DNA of 6,858 bases from Pseudomonadota bacterium (GTDB lineage Bacteria > Pseudomonadota > Alphaproteobacteria > Rhodospirillales > Rhodospirillaceae): assembly GCA_023396465.1 (NCBI GenBank), contig JAEWWF010000345.1, positions 1 to 6,858 of the forward strand, in the 5' to 3' direction. A program made the translations under genes and the position numbers. This document shows, in pieces, positions 1 to 5,668 of this stretch. Under the pieces are notes generated by a model, which saw only the letters and a program-made list of their open reading frames with translations, was not told where the DNA came from and did not search any database. Within the stretch, counting starts at the first letter, position 1. Each line of letters opens with the position of its first letter.

Positions 1-974
1 CCCCAGCGGTCCTCGGCATAAAGGGCGCCCAGCGCGCTGCCAAGCACCACCGACCCCGGCGTCACCACCGCCTCGGCGAATTCCGCCGGCTCGGCCACCG
101 AACCCAGGGCGACCACGCCCTCGGCCACCAGCCGCTCCAGGGTGGCGAGATCGGCCTCCGCCAGCAGGATGTCGCCAGCCGCCAGCACAATGGCGCCGGG
201 GCGGGCGAACAGGCGGGCGCCGGCGCGCAGCACGCCGTGGATGGCGAGATCGTCCCCCACCTCCGGCAGGCTGCGGCCGATGAGCGGCGATCCGGGCGGC
301 ACCCTCAGTTCGGTCTGATAGTGGCCGACCTCGAAGTCGGGGCGGTGATCGGCGGCGGCGAAGGCGGTTTCCGGCAGCAGCCGCCAGCCGGCCAGCGCCA
401 GCCACGCCACCCCGGCCACCGCCACCGGCAGGGCATAGGGGGTGAAGGCGAAGATGGCGAAGGGCTCGCCAATGGCCTGCTCGCGAAACTGGGAGATGAG
501 CAGATTGGGCGGCGTGCCGATGAGGGTGGTCATGCCGCCCAGCAGGGTGGCGAAGGACACCGGCATCAGCACCAGCCCCGGCGACAGCCCGCGCCGCGCC
601 GCCACCGCCAGCGCCACCGGCATCATCAGCGCCAGGGCGCCGACATTGTTCATGAAGGCGGAGAAGAAGGCGGCTGCGGCACACAGCACCGCCATCAGCC
701 CAGTCTGCCCCACCGGCAGGGCGCCGATGCGGGCGGCGAAGGCATCCAGCGCCCCCATGCCGACCAGCGTCCGCCCCAGCACCAGGATGGCGGCCACCGT
801 CACCACCGCCGGATTGGCGAGGCCGGAGAACGCTTCCGTCGCTGGCACCAGCCCCAGCCCGACCCCGGCCAGCAGCGCCGCCACCGCCACCACGTCGTGA
901 CGCCAGCGGTGGGCGGCGAGCGCGACCAGGGTCGCCAGCAGCAGCGCGAGGATGAGGATCTGATCGGTGGTCAT
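1..974 (-). CDS. SLC13/DASS-family permease with TrkA-C (RCK-C) domains, partial (3' end beyond window)
   Basis: This gene encodes an inner-membrane secondary transporter, probably for sulfate or a related anion. It starts at ATG 974-972 and stays open to the left edge; 324 codons are visible. The start gives MTTDQILILALLLATL, a typical first membrane helix. Hydrophobic helices follow to about residue 200. They include an FMNN motif (107-110) and GTPPN (153-157), which match the paired substrate/ion-binding motifs of the SLC13/DASS (ion transporter) superfamily. Residues ~212-290 form a soluble TrkA-C-like domain (PPGSPLIGRSL, then AGDILL). A second copy starts near residue 302 (VVTPGSVVLGS). 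This layout of membrane half, TrkA-C pair, then a second membrane half is known from SAC1-like sulfate permeases, so about half the protein is missing here. It lies 69 nt after cysA with no evident terminator, which suggests co-transcription. The Shine-Dalgarno is weak and an in-frame upstream TTG is possible. The substrate is inferred from context only. Confidence 0.88.
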   Translation of the reverse strand, partial: MTTDQILILALLLATLVALAAHRWRHDVVAVAALLAGVGLGLVPATEAFSGLANPAVVTVAAILVLGRTLVGMGALDAFAARIGALPVGQTGLMAVLCAAAAFFSAFMNNVGALALMMPVALAVAARRGLSPGLVLMPVSFATLLGGMTTLIGTPPNLLISQFREQAIGEPFAIFAFTPYALPVAVAGVAWLALAGWRLLPETAFAAADHRPDFEVGHYQTELRVPPGSPLIGRSLPEVGDDLAIHGVLRAGARLFARPGAIVLAAGDILLAEADLATLERLVAEGVVALGSVAEPAEFAEAVVTPGSVVLGSALGALYAEDRW

Positions 975-1043
975 GGCCGGGTCCGGGCGGTGGGAGCCCA
1001 AGCCTCGCTCAACCGCCGGTCCGCCGCAAGCCGCCGCTCCGTC

Positions 1044-2108
1044 TCATGCCGCGAACAGGCGGTAGCGGTCGATGCGCACCCGCAGCGGCTGGCCCGGCCG
1101 CAGGTCCGACCACGCCTCCGCCTGCATGGGCAGTTCCAGCTCGATGGGGCGCGGCAGGCCGCCAACCTTCATGTCGACGCGCACGAGGCCGGGCGACACC
1201 CGCACCAGCTCCGTCACCCCCACCAGACCGGCGGCCTGACGCTCCGCCGCCGGCACCAGGTCGTGCGGGCGGGCGTGCAGGGTGTAGCGGCCGTCGCCCG
1301 CCGCCACCCCTTCGGCCACCGGCACCGGGCAGCCGTCGACGAAGGCGCGGCCGTCGCGCACCTCCACCGGCAGCACGTTGGCGGCGCCCAGGAACTCGAA
1401 CACGAAGGCATTGGCCGGGTGCAGGTAGACCTCGCCCGGCGTGCCGATCTGCTCCAGCCGGCCCCGGTTGATGATGGCGATGCGGTCGGACAGCTCCAGC
1501 GCCTCTTCCTGGTCGTGGGTGACGAAGACGGTGGTGTGGCCGGTGCGGTCGTGCAGCTGCCGCAGCCACCGCCGCAGGTCCTTGCGCACCTTGGCGTCCA
1601 GCGCCCCGAAGGGCTCGTCGAGCAGCAGCACCGTCGGCTCGATGGCAAGCGCGCGGGCCAGCGCCACCCGCTGCCGCTGGCCGCCCGACAGCTGCGCCGG
1701 ATAGCGGTGCTCCAGCCCCTGCAACTGCACCAGGGCCAGCAACTCCTCGGCCCGGCGGCGGATTTCAGCCTTGGGCGGCCGGGTGGCGCGCGGCCGCGCC
1801 GCCAGCCCGAAGCCGACGTTGTCGAGCACCGTCATGTGGCGGAACAGGGCGTAATGCTGGAACACGAAGCCGACGTTGCGCTGCTGCACGGTGCGGCGGG
1901 AAGCATCGGCGCCGTCGAACAGGATCTCGCCGGCGTCGGGGAACTCCAGCCCGGCGATGACCCGCAGCAGCGTCGTCTTGCCCGACCCCGACGGGCCGAG
2001 CAGCGCCAGCAGTTCCCCCGACCGCACGGTCAGGGCGATGTCGTCCAGGGCGGCGGCGGCATTGGCGCCGGAGAAGGCCTTGCGGATGCCGCGAACCTCG
2101 ATCTGCAT
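1044..2108 (-). CDS. cysA: sulfate/thiosulfate ABC transporter ATP-binding protein CysA
   Basis: CysA is the cytoplasmic ATPase that powers the CysT-CysW sulfate/thiosulfate import channel. The 354-aa product has every ABC landmark: Walker A GPSGSGKT (38-45), Q-loop Q84, signature LSGGQ (140-144), Walker B LLLDEP (161-166), D-loop ALDAK (169-173) and switch histidine H198 in VTHDQEEA. Residues ~240-350 form a TOBE-like C-terminal domain, as in CysA/PotA-type ATPases. The frame stays open upstream, but the ATG at 2108 is chosen for two reasons: it gives the canonical MQIEVRGIRKAF start, and GGAG (2120-2117) lies 8 nt before it. It begins 13 nt after the cysW stop. Length and motifs match an intact, functional protein. 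Assignment to sulfate rather than another anion rests on the whole gene set. Confidence 0.96.
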   Translation of the reverse strand: MQIEVRGIRKAFSGANAAAALDDIALTVRSGELLALLGPSGSGKTTLLRVIAGLEFPDAGEILFDGADASRRTVQQRNVGFVFQHYALFRHMTVLDNVGFGLAARPRATRPPKAEIRRRAEELLALVQLQGLEHRYPAQLSGGQRQRVALARALAIEPTVLLLDEPFGALDAKVRKDLRRWLRQLHDRTGHTTVFVTHDQEEALELSDRIAIINRGRLEQIGTPGEVYLHPANAFVFEFLGAANVLPVEVRDGRAFVDGCPVPVAEGVAAGDGRYTLHARPHDLVPAAERQAAGLVGVTELVRVSPGLVRVDMKVGGLPRPIELELPMQAEAWSDLRPGQPLRVRIDRYRLFAA

Positions 2109-2121
2109 GGGACTGACTCCA

Positions 2122-3021
2122 TCAATGGCCGGCACGGCCGCCCGCCCCCCGCCCTTCCAGCCAGGTCTTGAGGACCAGGGTGACCAGGGCGAGGGCAGCC
2201 AGCAGCGAGGCGACGGCGAAGGCGGCGGCGAAGTTGTACTCGTTGTAGAGAATCTCGACGTGCAGCGGCATGGTGTTGGTGAAGCCGCGAATGTGGCCGG
2301 ACACCACCGACACCGCCCCGAACTCGCCCATGGCGCGGGCGTTGCACAGCAGCACGCCATACAGCAGCCCCCACTTCACGTTGGGCAGGGTGACGGTCAG
2401 GAAGGTACGCCAGCCGCTGGCGCCCAGCGACAGGGCGGCTTCCTCGTCATCGCTGCCCTGTTGCTGCATGACCGGGATCAGTTCCCGCGCCACGAACGGC
2501 AGGGTGACGAAGATGGTGGCGAGCACGATGCCCGGCACCGCGAAGATGATCTGCACCCCCTGCGCCGTCAGCCAGGGGCCGAACCAGCCGGCGGCACCGA
2601 ACAGCAGCACGTAGATCAGCCCTGCGATCACCGGCGACACCGAGAACGGCAGGTCGATCAGGGTGATGAGCAGGCTCTTGCCGCGAAACTCGAACTTCGC
2701 CACCGCCCAGGCGGCGCATAGGCCGAACACCACGTTGAGCGGCACCGCGATGGCCGCCACCAGCAGCGTCAGCTGGATCGCCGCCACCGCGTCGGGCTCG
2801 GTCAGCGCCGACAGATAGGTACCGACGCCGGCCCGCAGCGCCTCGACGAACACCACCACCAGCGGCAGCGCCAGGAACAGCAGCAGGAACAGCAGGGCGC
2901 CGGCGATCAGCAGCGCCCGCACCGTCGCCGACTCGCTCACCGGCGAGCGCAACCGGCGGGACGCGGCGGCGGGGGCGGCGGGAGCGGCGGGAGCGGCGGG
3001 ACTGGTGGACAGGGTCGCCAT
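2122..3021 (-). CDS. cysW: sulfate ABC transporter permease subunit CysW
   Basis: CysW is one of the two inner-membrane channel subunits of the sulfate/thiosulfate importer. The 299-aa protein has about six membrane helices; the first spans residues ~35-60. The ABC-coupling EAA loop is at 193-212 (EEAALSLGASGWRTF). It is followed by very characteristic CysW text (LLYGVLLCNARAMGEFGAVSV at ~219-239, HVEILYNEYNF at ~254-264). The frame is open far upstream, through cysT in another frame. The real start is ATG 3021: it lies 2 nt after the cysT stop and is preceded by a strong GGAGAAGGG Shine-Dalgarno (3036-3028) inside the end of cysT. The N-terminus carries an Ala-Pro-rich tract (residues ~7-20) encoded by 9-nt tandem repeats, probably a disordered cytoplasmic tail. 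It is otherwise intact and conserved. Confidence 0.96.
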   Translation of the reverse strand: MATLSTSPAAPAAPAAPAAASRRLRSPVSESATVRALLIAGALLFLLLFLALPLVVVFVEALRAGVGTYLSALTEPDAVAAIQLTLLVAAIAVPLNVVFGLCAAWAVAKFEFRGKSLLITLIDLPFSVSPVIAGLIYVLLFGAAGWFGPWLTAQGVQIIFAVPGIVLATIFVTLPFVARELIPVMQQQGSDDEEAALSLGASGWRTFLTVTLPNVKWGLLYGVLLCNARAMGEFGAVSVVSGHIRGFTNTMPLHVEILYNEYNFAAAFAVASLLAALALVTLVLKTWLEGRGAGGRAGH

Positions 3022-3023
3022 GG

Positions 3024-3875
3024 TCAGCCCTTCTCCATGCGGGCGCGGCTCCAGGCCTGGATCAGGTTGAGGAGCAGCAGGATGACGAAACTGAGCGTCA
3101 GCATGATCACCGCCACCGCCGTCGCCCCGGCATAGTTGAACTCCTCCAGCCGGATGACGATGAGCAGCGGCGCGATCTCCGACACCCGCGGGATGTTGCC
3201 GGCGATGAAGATGACCGAACCGTACTCGCCGACCCCACGGGCGAAGGCGAGCGCGAACCCGGTCAGCAGCGCCGGCGACAGCGCCGGCAGGATCACCCGC
3301 GCCAGGGTGCGGGCACGGCCGGCGCCCAGGGTGGCGGCGGCTTCCTCCACCTCGCGGTCGAGGTCGTGCAGCACCGGCTGCACGGTGCGCACCACGAAGG
3401 GCAGGCCGATGAAGGTCAGCGCCACCACGATGCCGGCCGGGGCATAGGCCACCTTCAGCCCCAGCGGCTCCAGAAACCGGCCGATCCAGCCGTTGCCGGC
3501 GTAAAGCGCCGTCAAGGCGATGCCGGCCACCGCCGTCGGCAGGGCGAAGGGCAGGTCGACCATGGCGTCCACCAGCCGCTTGCCGGGGAAGCGGTAGCGC
3601 ACCAACACCCACGCCACCAGCAGGCCGAACACGGCATTGATCGCCGCCGCCAGCAGGGCGGTGGTGAAGCTGAGGCGCACCGCCGCCACCGTGCGGTCGT
3701 CGATGGCCAGCGCCAGGATCTCCTGCCAGCCGAGGCCGGCGGTCCGCACCACCACCGCCGACAGCGGGATGAGCACGATGAGGCCGAGATAGGCGACCGT
3801 CACCCCGAACGTCAGCCCGAAGCCGGGGATGACGCTCGGGCGCAGCCAGCCGGGGGCGGTGCGGCGGGCGATCAT
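3024..3875 (-). CDS. cysT: sulfate ABC transporter permease subunit CysT (CysU)
   Basis: CysT (also called CysU) is the second channel subunit of the sulfate/thiosulfate ABC importer and pairs with CysW. The 283-aa product has a short basic N-terminus, a first helix at ~15-42 and further helices to ~271. The EAA coupling loop is at 177-197 (EEAAATLGAGRARTL). VDLPFALPTAVAGIALTALY (~106-125) and FARGVGEYGSVIFIAGNIP (~211-229) are typical of CysT. Start ATG 3875 lies 7 nt after the sbp stop. A GAGG Shine-Dalgarno (3884-3881) overlaps that stop codon, so translation is probably coupled. The stop lies 2 nt before cysW. Nothing is missing or unusual. Confidence 0.96.
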   Translation of the reverse strand: MIARRTAPGWLRPSVIPGFGLTFGVTVAYLGLIVLIPLSAVVVRTAGLGWQEILALAIDDRTVAAVRLSFTTALLAAAINAVFGLLVAWVLVRYRFPGKRLVDAMVDLPFALPTAVAGIALTALYAGNGWIGRFLEPLGLKVAYAPAGIVVALTFIGLPFVVRTVQPVLHDLDREVEEAAATLGAGRARTLARVILPALSPALLTGFALAFARGVGEYGSVIFIAGNIPRVSEIAPLLIVIRLEEFNYAGATAVAVIMLTLSFVILLLLNLIQAWSRARMEKG

Positions 3876-3882
3876 GGCTGCC

Positions 3883-4899
3883 TCACTTGGGCTGGTAGAT
3901 CTGGTCGAACACGCCGCCGTCGGCGAAGAACTTGGCCTGCGCCGCCTGCCAGCCGCCGAAGGTGTCAGTGATGGTGACCAGCTTGAGGTCGGGGAAGCGG
4001 GCGATGTCGGCCGCGTCGGCGTGTTCGGGCTTCACCGGGCGGTAGTAGTGCTTGGCCGCCAGCCGCTGGCCCTCGAGGCTGTAGAGGTAGGCGAGGTAGG
4101 CTTCCGCCGCCTTGCGGGTGCCGCGCTTGTCAACGTTGCCGTCCACCACCGTCACCGGCGGCTGGGCGAGGATGCTGAGCGACGGGACGACGATCTCCAC
4201 CGTATCCGGCCCCAGTTCCTCGATGGCGAGGAAGGCTTCGTTCTCCCACGCCAGCAGCACGTCGCCGATGCCGCGCTGGACGAAGGTGGTGGTCGACCCG
4301 CGGGCGCCGGTGTCGAGCACCGGAACGTTGCGCAGCACCTGCCCCACGAACTCGCGCGCCTTGGCCTCGTCACCGCCGTTGTGCTCCAGCGCCCAGGCCC
4401 AGGCGGCCAGGAAGTTCCACCGCGCCCCGCCGGAGGTCTTGGGGTTGGGGGTGATGACCTGCACGCCGTCCTTCACCAGGTCGCCCCAGTCGGTGATCTG
4501 CTTCGGGTTGCCCTTGCGCACCAGGAACACGATGGTCGAGGTGTAGGGCGCGCTGTCGTTGGGCAGTTCCGCCTGCCAGTCGGCGTTGATGAGGCCGGTG
4601 TGCTCGGCGATGGCGTCGATGTCGTAGGCGAGCGCCAGCGTCACCACATCCGCCGCCAGTCCGTCGATCACCGCCCGGGCCTGCTTCCCGGACCCGCCGT
4701 GCGACATCTGGAACGACACCGACTCGCCGGTCTCCTTCTTCCACGCCTCGGAGAAGGACTGGTTGAACTCGCGGTACAACTCGCGCGTCGGGTCGTAGGA
4801 CACGTTCAGGAGGGTGGTCTCGGCCGCCATGGCGGTCCAGGCAAGGCCGGCGGCAACGACGGCTACGGCACCCAGCAGCGGAAAACGGGGATCGCGCAT
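3883..4899 (-). CDS. sbp: periplasmic sulfate-binding protein (Sbp/CysP family)
   Basis: This is the periplasmic receptor that captures sulfate and delivers it to CysT-CysW. The 338-aa precursor has a basic start, a hydrophobic stretch (~8-22) and a probable signal peptidase I site after AMA (residue ~25). The mature part is classic Sbp: LNVSYDPTRELYREFN (31-46), SHGGSGKQA (66-74, anion-binding loop), DVVTLALAYDIDAI (84-97), APYTSTIVFLVRKGNPKQI (117-135) and NPKTSGGARWNFLAAWAWAL (152-171). This resembles E. coli Sbp closely. CysP, the thiosulfate-preferring paralogue, is the alternative, and sequence reading alone does not settle substrate preference. ATG 4899 is preceded by GAGGGAG (4915-4909) at 9-nt spacing. 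As first gene of the sbp-cysTWA operon it faces the Rrf2 gene across the control region and is likely regulated there. Confidence 0.96.
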   Translation of the reverse strand: MRDPRFPLLGAVAVVAAGLAWTAMAAETTLLNVSYDPTRELYREFNQSFSEAWKKETGESVSFQMSHGGSGKQARAVIDGLAADVVTLALAYDIDAIAEHTGLINADWQAELPNDSAPYTSTIVFLVRKGNPKQITDWGDLVKDGVQVITPNPKTSGGARWNFLAAWAWALEHNGGDEAKAREFVGQVLRNVPVLDTGARGSTTTFVQRGIGDVLLAWENEAFLAIEELGPDTVEIVVPSLSILAQPPVTVVDGNVDKRGTRKAAEAYLAYLYSLEGQRLAAKHYYRPVKPEHADAADIARFPDLKLVTITDTFGGWQAAQAKFFADGGVFDQIYQPK

Positions 4900-4931
4900 G
4901 ATCGGGAACTCCCTCTGTCAGAGCATCTTCC

Positions 4932-4959
4932 TTTACATTGCCTACCGACTAGGTATAGA
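4932..4959 (+). promoter_or_regulatory. putative promoter of the Rrf2 regulator gene
   Basis: TTTACA (4932-4937) matches the -35 consensus at 5 of 6 positions. It is followed after 16 nt by TATAGA (4954-4959), which matches the -10 at 4 of 6. Transcription would start near 4966, leaving a leader of about 110 nt before the preferred GTG start at 5076, or about 40 nt before the alternative ATG at 5007. The elements interlock with those of the opposing sbp promoter, so RNA polymerase could probably occupy only one at a time. Confidence 0.45.
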
Positions 4960-4966
4960 AAGTCAA
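4938..4966 (-). promoter_or_regulatory. putative promoter of the sbp-cysTWA operon
   Basis: On the minus strand TTGACT (4966-4961) matches the sigma-70 -35 consensus at 5 of 6 positions. A 17-18 nt spacer leads to a poor -10 (AGGCAA at 4943-4938, or GGCAAT one base further on). The weak -10 would fit a promoter needing activation, but it may also mean the true -10 is elsewhere; TATACC (4957-4952) is an alternative with no good -35. The leader to the sbp ATG would be about 30-35 nt. It contains a small CTCTG-T-CAGAG palindrome (4913-4923) next to the Shine-Dalgarno. Confidence 0.4.
4943..4955. promoter_or_regulatory. candidate operator, TACC-N5-GGTA palindrome
   Basis: The 13-bp imperfect palindrome TACCGACTAGGTA lies between the putative -35 and -10 of the plus-strand promoter, touching its -10, and within the spacer region of the minus-strand promoter. 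Symmetry holds at 5 of 6 base pairs (TACC/GGTA and the inner A/T around a central C). It breaks beyond the TACC/GGTA ends. The best candidate ligand is the adjacent Rrf2 protein, since Rrf2 dimers bind inverted repeats and often autoregulate. This is inferred from position and symmetry, not from a known consensus. Confidence 0.45.
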
Positions 4967-5075
4967 GAACGAACTTCCTGACCGCCCTGCCCCGAAGACG
5001 CCAGCAATGCACCTTGACCCGCGCCGGCGCATCGGCGAACAAGAGCGGTCCCCCTGCAAAGAGCGGATCCGCAGC
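4967..5075 (+). other. leader region of the Rrf2 gene
   Basis: About 109 nt separate the presumed promoter from the preferred GTG start. The stretch is open in the Rrf2 reading frame from ATG 5007, which would add 23 mostly polar and basic residues (including one Cys). It holds two perfect 10-bp palindromes: GCGCCGGCGC at 5021-5030 and GCGGATCCGC at 5063-5072. The second lies only 3 nt before the GTG and covers the usual Shine-Dalgarno zone. No recognisable riboswitch was seen. Confidence 0.35.
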
Positions 5076-5516
5076 GTGATTTCCCAGAAGGCCAAGTATG
5101 CCCTGCGCGCCCTCTTGGTGCTGGCCGATGCCGGCGTCGGCGAGTCAGTGCTGATTTCCGACATCGCCGAGGGCCAGCGCATCCCGCGCAAGTTCCTGGA
5201 ACAGATCCTGCTCGACCTGAAGCATCGCGGCCTGCTGTCCAGCCGGCGCGGCAAGAATGGCGGCTATGCCCTGCTACGGTCGCCGGACCTGATCTCGGTC
5301 GGTGAGGTGATGCGCATGGTCGACGGGCCGCTGGCGCCGCTGCCCTGCCTCAGCCGCATGGCCTACCGCCGCTGCGAGGACTGCGACGGCGAGGCCAACT
5401 GCCGCATCCGCCGTGTCTTCGCCGAGGCCCACCGCGCCAATACCGCCGTCCTCGACGGCACGACGCTCGCCGACATGGCCGCCGGCGACCGCCGCCTGAT
5501 CGCCGACGCCGGCTGA
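5076..5516 (+). CDS. Rrf2-family transcriptional regulator with four clustered cysteines
   Basis: This is a DNA-binding regulator of the Rrf2 family (which includes IscR, NsrR, RirA and CymR). The 146-aa product has the typical winged-helix N-terminus: ISQKAKYALRALLVLAD (2-18), a recognition region around IPRKFLEQILLDLKHRGLL (36-54) and the wing RRGKNGGYAL (57-66). The cysteines C91, C100, C103 and C109 (C-x8-C-x2-C-x5-C) lie where IscR carries its three Fe-S ligands, but with different spacing. They could hold an Fe-S cluster or act as a thiol/redox sensor. GTG 5076 is chosen because Rrf2 proteins usually begin M-x-S-x-K-A-x-Y-A; ATG 5007 would add a non-conserved 23-residue tail. The Shine-Dalgarno is weak. 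Its divergent position beside sbp-cysTWA suggests control of sulfate uptake and of itself. No specific subfamily name can be assigned. Confidence 0.9.
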   Translation: MISQKAKYALRALLVLADAGVGESVLISDIAEGQRIPRKFLEQILLDLKHRGLLSSRRGKNGGYALLRSPDLISVGEVMRMVDGPLAPLPCLSRMAYRRCEDCDGEANCRIRRVFAEAHRANTAVLDGTTLADMAAGDRRLIADAG

Positions 5517-5538
5517 GACCACGGGCTGAGCCCGCGCG

Positions 5539-5554
5539 CCGCCGCTTATGCGGC
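5539..5554. other. small hairpin CGCCGC-TTAT-GCGGCG
   Basis: A 6-bp GC-only stem with a TTAT loop lies 22 nt after the Rrf2 stop codon. It could contribute to transcript end protection or termination, but no T-run follows. Such stems also arise by chance in sequence this GC-rich. Confidence 0.35.
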
Positions 5555-5565
5555 GTGAGCCAAGG

Positions 5566-5604
5566 CCGCGAGGAGTGGCGAAAGTAAAGTCCGCGAGGAG
5601 CGGC
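5566..5604. repeat. 14-nt direct repeat pair, CCGCGAGGAG(T/C)GGC
   Basis: Two copies, at 5566-5579 and 5591-5604, differ at one base (T or C at the eleventh position). They are separated by an A-rich 11-nt spacer (5580-5590), giving a 25-nt period. They lie just after the Rrf2 stop in a non-coding convergent gap. They may be part of a dispersed intergenic repeat family or a relic of local duplication; no function is assigned. Confidence 0.5.
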
Positions 5605-5610
5605 CGCCCG

Positions 5611-5624
5611 GCGCCTGAGGGCGC
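5611..5624. other. small hairpin GCGCC-TGAG-GGCGC
   Basis: A perfect 5-bp GC stem with a 4-nt loop directly abuts the larger inverted repeat, overlapping its first two bases (5623-5624). The two stems therefore compete or stack. No separate role is evident. Confidence 0.3.
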
Positions 5625-5652
5625 TGCCTTGATCGGGTCCGATCAAGGCAGC
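5623..5652. terminator. bidirectional terminator-like inverted repeat between convergent genes
   Basis: A perfect inverted repeat has 14-nt arms (GCTGCCTTGATCGG at 5623-5636 and its complement at 5639-5652) and a 2-nt spacer. In RNA the centre would open to a 4-6 nt loop, leaving a very stable 12-13 bp stem. It lies between the ends of the plus-strand Rrf2 gene (5516) and the minus-strand cysteine dioxygenase gene (5669), where a bidirectional terminator is expected. Neither side has a clear T-run, so it is not a classical intrinsic terminator. It may stabilise 3' ends, work with Rho, or serve as a protein-binding palindrome. Confidence 0.6.
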
Positions 5653-5668
5653 CTGGCATAAGTCCCTC

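Noticed and set aside
975..1043. A terminator separating cysA from the SLC13 gene
   Set aside because: The stretch is GC-rich with repeated CGG-type words but no clean stem-loop followed by T residues.
237..2171. A 644-codon open frame on the plus strand opposite cysA and the SLC13 gene
   Set aside because: Its product is Arg/Gly/His/Gln-rich low-complexity text with no domain, and the opposite strand carries conserved proteins with intact motifs. Long antisense frames are expected at this GC content.
1044..2360. A 438-residue extended CysA
   Set aside because: The first 84 residues are cysW DNA read out of frame. The standard start MQIEVRGI lies at 2108.
2122..3612. A 496-residue extended CysW, as if fused to a long N-terminal domain
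   Set aside because: The extra 197 residues are cysT read in another frame. ATG 3021 with its strong Shine-Dalgarno gives a standard-length CysW.
4941..4966. A type 1 IscR binding site
   Set aside because: GACT and AGTC are present, but 10 nt apart instead of the 5 nt in the IscR consensus, and the flanking bases do not fit.
3829..5079. A 416-codon plus-strand open frame opposite sbp
   Set aside because: It is the complement of a clearly conserved sulfate-binding protein, crosses the promoter region and shows no recognisable domain.
5566..5604. A start of a CRISPR array
   Set aside because: Only two 14-nt copies with an 11-nt spacer; too short and too few, with no cas genes nearby.
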